Notes under the pieces: model-generated | Databases searched by the model: none | Seen by the model: the letters and a program-made list of their open reading frames with translations, nothing else | Told to the model about the DNA's origin: nothing | Assembly (NCBI GenBank): GCA_902489225.1 | Contig: CABTZA010000078.1 | Location: forward strand, 1 to 8,675 | Direction of reading: 5' to 3' | From: an uncultured Collinsella sp. | GTDB taxonomy: Bacteria > Actinomycetota > Coriobacteriia > Coriobacteriales > Coriobacteriaceae | Length of the DNA: 8,675 nt | Made by a program: the position numbers and the translations under genes | Shown here: positions 6,789 through 8,675 of the stretch, in pieces | Layout: each line of letters starts with the position of its first letter | Position numbering within the stretch: the stretch's first letter is position 1

Positions 6789-6797
6789 AGTATAGCA
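6789..6797 (-). promoter_or_regulatory. Extended -10 promoter of tRNA-Glu
   Basis: The minus strand reads TG-C-TATACT, an extended -10 with five of six consensus bases. It places the start of transcription only a few bases before the mature tRNA 5' end at 6778. No good -35 hexamer is seen at normal spacing, which fits an extended -10 type. Confidence 0.65.
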
Positions 6798-6879
6798 GAC
6801 TTTTTTGCCGGCGCGTATATCGTTGGTAAACTGGAAAACCACCACACAGGAGCCGACTCTCTATCCCGATCTTCAAACA

Positions 6880-7014
6880 TCTCAACCTGTAACATCTGGG
6901 CGGGCAAATCGGCTCTATCTGTTACAGATCGAGACAGACGGCGGGCGTCGGGACGAACATCTCAATCTGTAACAGTAAGACGACTTTTAACGGTCTAAAT
7001 GTTACAGATTGAGA
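6880..7014. repeat. Four copies of a 15-bp motif, exactly 40 bp apart, in alternating orientation
   Basis: Consensus TCTCAATCTGTAACA. Copies are at 6880-6894 (+, one change), 6920-6934 (-, one change), 6960-6974 (+, exact) and 7000-7014 (-, exact). Starts differ by exactly 40 bp and each gap is 25 bp. Gap sequences are mostly unrelated, although those inside pairs 1-2 and 3-4 share a few positions near copies 2 and 4. Pair 3-4 forms a perfect 15-bp stem and pair 1-2 a nearly perfect one. The array lies between the terminator of the MurT-GatD gene and the tRNA promoter. It could be a REP/BIME-like intergenic repeat or a multi-dimer protein binding array. The pattern itself is certain; its role is not. 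Confidence 0.9.
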
Positions 7015-7032
7015 CAAACTGCCGTGGCAGAT

Positions 7033-7070
7033 CAAAACCGCCACAAAGGTGCCTGTCCCCTTTGTGGCGG
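7033..7070 (-). terminator. Intrinsic terminator of the MurT-GatD gene
   Basis: CCGCCACAAAGG and CCTTTGTGGCGG (plus 7038-7049 and 7059-7070) form a perfect 12-bp stem with a 9-base loop. On the minus strand it is followed by TTTTG, and it begins 7 bases after the TAA stop at 7080-7078. The inner sequence includes GGTGCCTGTCCCC, a word I associate from memory with REP-like repeats in several bacteria, so the hairpin may have a mobile-repeat origin. Confidence 0.85.
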
Positions 7071-7077
7071 TGGGGCG

Positions 7078-8675
7078 TTAGGGAAGGAGCTTCATCGCGG
7101 CGTCGTGGGCGGCGTGCTCGTAGGTGTCGTCGAGGGGTTTGAGCGGCAGCAGGGCGGCGGCCTGTGCGTCGCCACGGCGCTCGAGGGCGTGGGCGATGAG
7201 CCAGTCGGCGAACTCGGGGTTCTTGGGCAGTGCCGGTCCGTGTAGGTACGTGCCGATGACGCCCTTGTAGATGAGGCCCTCAAAGCCATCGTCGCCGTTG
7301 TTGCCGGTGCCCGTGACAACGGACGTTCCGAGCGGCGTGGCCTCTGCATCGAGCAGGGTGCGGCCGCCGTGGTTCTCAAATCCCACAAAGGGCTCGGGTG
7401 CCAGGTCGGTCTTGACGGCGACGTTGCCGATCAGGCGGTCGGAGCCGCGCACAGTCTCGGCGGCAATGACGCCCAGGCCCTCGATGCGATTCTCGCCCAT
7501 ATAGTACGAACGGCCGAGCAGCTGATAGCTGCCGCAGATAGCAAGCAGCGATCCGCCATCCTCAACATAGGCCGCGACCTTGTCTTTTTGAGCGAACAGC
7601 TCGTGTGCCACGGCCAGCTGGTCGCGGTCGGAGCCACCGCCCATCATGACGATGTCGGCGTCGGTGAGATCGAGCGTCTCGCCCATGCGGACCTCGTCCA
7701 CGCGCGCGGGAATGCCGCGCCAGGCGCAGCGGCGCTCGAGGGCAATGACGTTGCCGCCGTCGCCATAGAGGTTGAGGGCATCGGGATACAGGTAGACGAT
7801 GCGCAGCGGGCGCGAAAGCTCGACCGGCGCAATATCGGTGGGGACAGCGCTGCCATTGGCGCGTGTTACGGCGTGGGAGGTGACCGAGCTCGCATCGGCG
7901 CCCTTAAGCTCGTCGAGCTCCTTGACCAGTGGTGGGAAGGCCGTGTAGTTGGCGACGGCGTAGAAAGTATCGCCAGCCTCCTCGTCTGCCACGGCGCCGA
8001 TCGCCTGCTCGATATTCGAGATGATGGCGGCGTCGATGCCGGCGTACTTCAGGCGTACCTGCATATCGTGCGCGCGCGTACCTCCGACAAAGGCGACAAG
8101 CCCTGGGGTATCGGCGATGCGCTCGAAGTCGACGTCGTAGATCCACGAGACATCGTGACCGTCGGCGTCGTTGTCGTTCAGGAAGAAGGCACAGAGCCTG
8201 CCGCCTGCCGTTTTAATGGACTGGATCTGGCGATCGAAGCCCACGGGATTTTTGGCCAGGTTTGCCTCGACGGTACGGCCGGCGATCTCCCAGCGGCCCA
8301 TGCGTCCGCCGGCGGGGACATAGGCATCGAGCGTGGGCTGCAGATGCGCCGCGTCTACGCCCAGCTCGCGCGCCGCAAAGAAGGCGGCGGCAACGTTGTA
8401 GACCATGTACAGGCCGTTGTAGCGCGTGGCGATGTGCGTTGTGGGTGCGTCGGTATCGGGTCCAAAGTTCAGGTCAAAGCCGTAGCCGTTGCAGGTGAGC
8501 TCAACGTCCGTCACGCGACGGAGCAGCGCGGGACGACTCCAGCCGCACGAAGGACAATGATAGGCTCCGAGCTGGCCGTACTGCACATAGTCGTACTCCA
8601 GCGGCGCGTTGCACTGCGAGCAAAAACGCGAGACACTAATGCGATCGGACTCGGTGCCCGGGGCGCCGCCGATGC
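7078..8675 (-). CDS. MurT-GatD fusion: lipid II isoglutaminyl synthase, 3' part (5' end beyond right edge)
   Basis: Predicted to amidate the alpha-carboxyl of D-glutamate in lipid II, forming D-isoglutamine, with ammonia released from glutamine by the GatD part. It acts at the inner face of the membrane. The open frame reaches position 8675, so the N-terminal Mur ligase part is cut off. The MurT half shows a four-cysteine zinc ribbon CSQC-x18-CPSC (cysteines encoded at about 8622-8611 and 8556-8545), then NVAAAFFAA, AKNPVGFDRQIQS and NDNDADGHDVSWIYDVDFE, typical of the DUF1727/MurT C-terminal domain. A linker of about 31 residues rich in Ala, Ser and Thr (about 7899-7807) leads to a complete GatD half of 242 aa from about 7806. 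This carries YPDALNLYGDGGN, the nucleophile in AICGSYQLLG (Cys codon 7536-7534), GFENHGG, and the catalytic His in TYLHGP (codon 7242-7240). S. aureus and S. pneumoniae encode the two parts as separate genes. A GTG at 8586 lies inside the zinc ribbon and is not the start. Confidence 0.93.
   Translation of the reverse strand, partial: IGGAPGTESDRISVSRFCSQCNAPLEYDYVQYGQLGAYHCPSCGWSRPALLRRVTDVELTCNGYGFDLNFGPDTDAPTTHIATRYNGLYMVYNVAAAFFAARELGVDAAHLQPTLDAYVPAGGRMGRWEIAGRTVEANLAKNPVGFDRQIQSIKTAGGRLCAFFLNDNDADGHDVSWIYDVDFERIADTPGLVAFVGGTRAHDMQVRLKYAGIDAAIISNIEQAIGAVADEEAGDTFYAVANYTAFPPLVKELDELKGADASSVTSHAVTRANGSAVPTDIAPVELSRPLRIVYLYPDALNLYGDGGNVIALERRCAWRGIPARVDEVRMGETLDLTDADIVMMGGGSDRDQLAVAHELFAQKDKVAAYVEDGGSLLAICGSYQLLGRSYYMGENRIEGLGVIAAETVRGSDRLIGNVAVKTDLAPEPFVGFENHGGRTLLDAEATPLGTSVVTGTGNNGDDGFEGLIYKGVIGTYLHGPALPKNPEFADWLIAHALERRGDAQAAALLPLKPLDDTYEHAAHDAAMKLLP

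Noticed and set aside
6530..6829. Apparent small protein containing VPPAGFEPA.
   Set aside because: This is the well-known false translation across the reverse strand of a tRNA gene; here it covers tRNA-Glu and the GC-rich segment.
6835..6880. Possible decayed start of a plus-strand gene, since an AGGAG-like word occurs near 6848-6852.
   Set aside because: No start codon lies at a suitable distance and the frames enter the repeat array with no recognisable protein.
6880..7014. Possible CRISPR array, because a short repeat recurs at a constant interval with differing spacers.
   Set aside because: The repeat is only 15 bp, copies alternate in orientation, there are just four, and no cas gene is present.
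8500..8586. GTG at 8586 as the start of the amidotransferase gene.
   Set aside because: The frame continues upstream to the window edge through the first CxxC of the zinc ribbon, so a start there would cut the domain in half.

Overview
The window is chromosomal DNA from a moderately GC-rich Actinomycetota. The combination of a type III glutamine synthetase, a B12-dependent MetH with a separate activation-domain protein, and a MurT/GatD peptidoglycan amidotransferase suggests the Coriobacteriia, possibly a gut Collinsella-like organism. That assignment comes from protein content and codon use and was not checked by a search. Layout: (1) Positions 1-3872, minus strand, form a tight methionine/one-carbon operon in the order metF, MetH-activation-domain protein, metH. 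The first pair overlaps at TAATG and the second pair is 9 nt apart. metH runs off the left edge just before its cobalamin-binding domain. MetF makes 5-methyl-THF, MetH uses it to methylate homocysteine, and the small protein is the likely SAM-dependent reactivation module. (2) Positions 3873-4298 are an AT-richer divergent control region with no gene. It holds two clear dyads and candidate promoters for both directions. (3) Positions 4299-6386, plus strand, encode a complete type III glutamine synthetase followed by a strong intrinsic terminator. (4) Positions 6450-7077 contain no protein gene but are dense in structure. There is an intact tRNA-Glu(UUC) on the minus strand with its own extended -10 promoter and terminator. 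Beyond it lies a second, partial copy of the tRNA 3' end plus terminator, 188 bp away, enclosing a GC-rich segment that carries a stray T-arm in the opposite orientation. Next come four copies of a 15-bp motif spaced exactly 40 bp apart in alternating orientation, then a perfect 12-bp terminator stem. (5) Positions 7078-8675, minus strand, hold the 3' part of a large gene in which a MurT-type Mur ligase (zinc ribbon and C-terminal domain visible) is fused in frame to a complete GatD-type glutamine amidotransferase. Its predicted job is amidation of D-glutamate in lipid II. The observations most worth following are the single-chain MurT-GatD, the 40-bp-phased repeat array, and the tRNA-Glu 3'-end duplication. 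I found no sign of a defence system, transposase, integrase or CRISPR array in the window.
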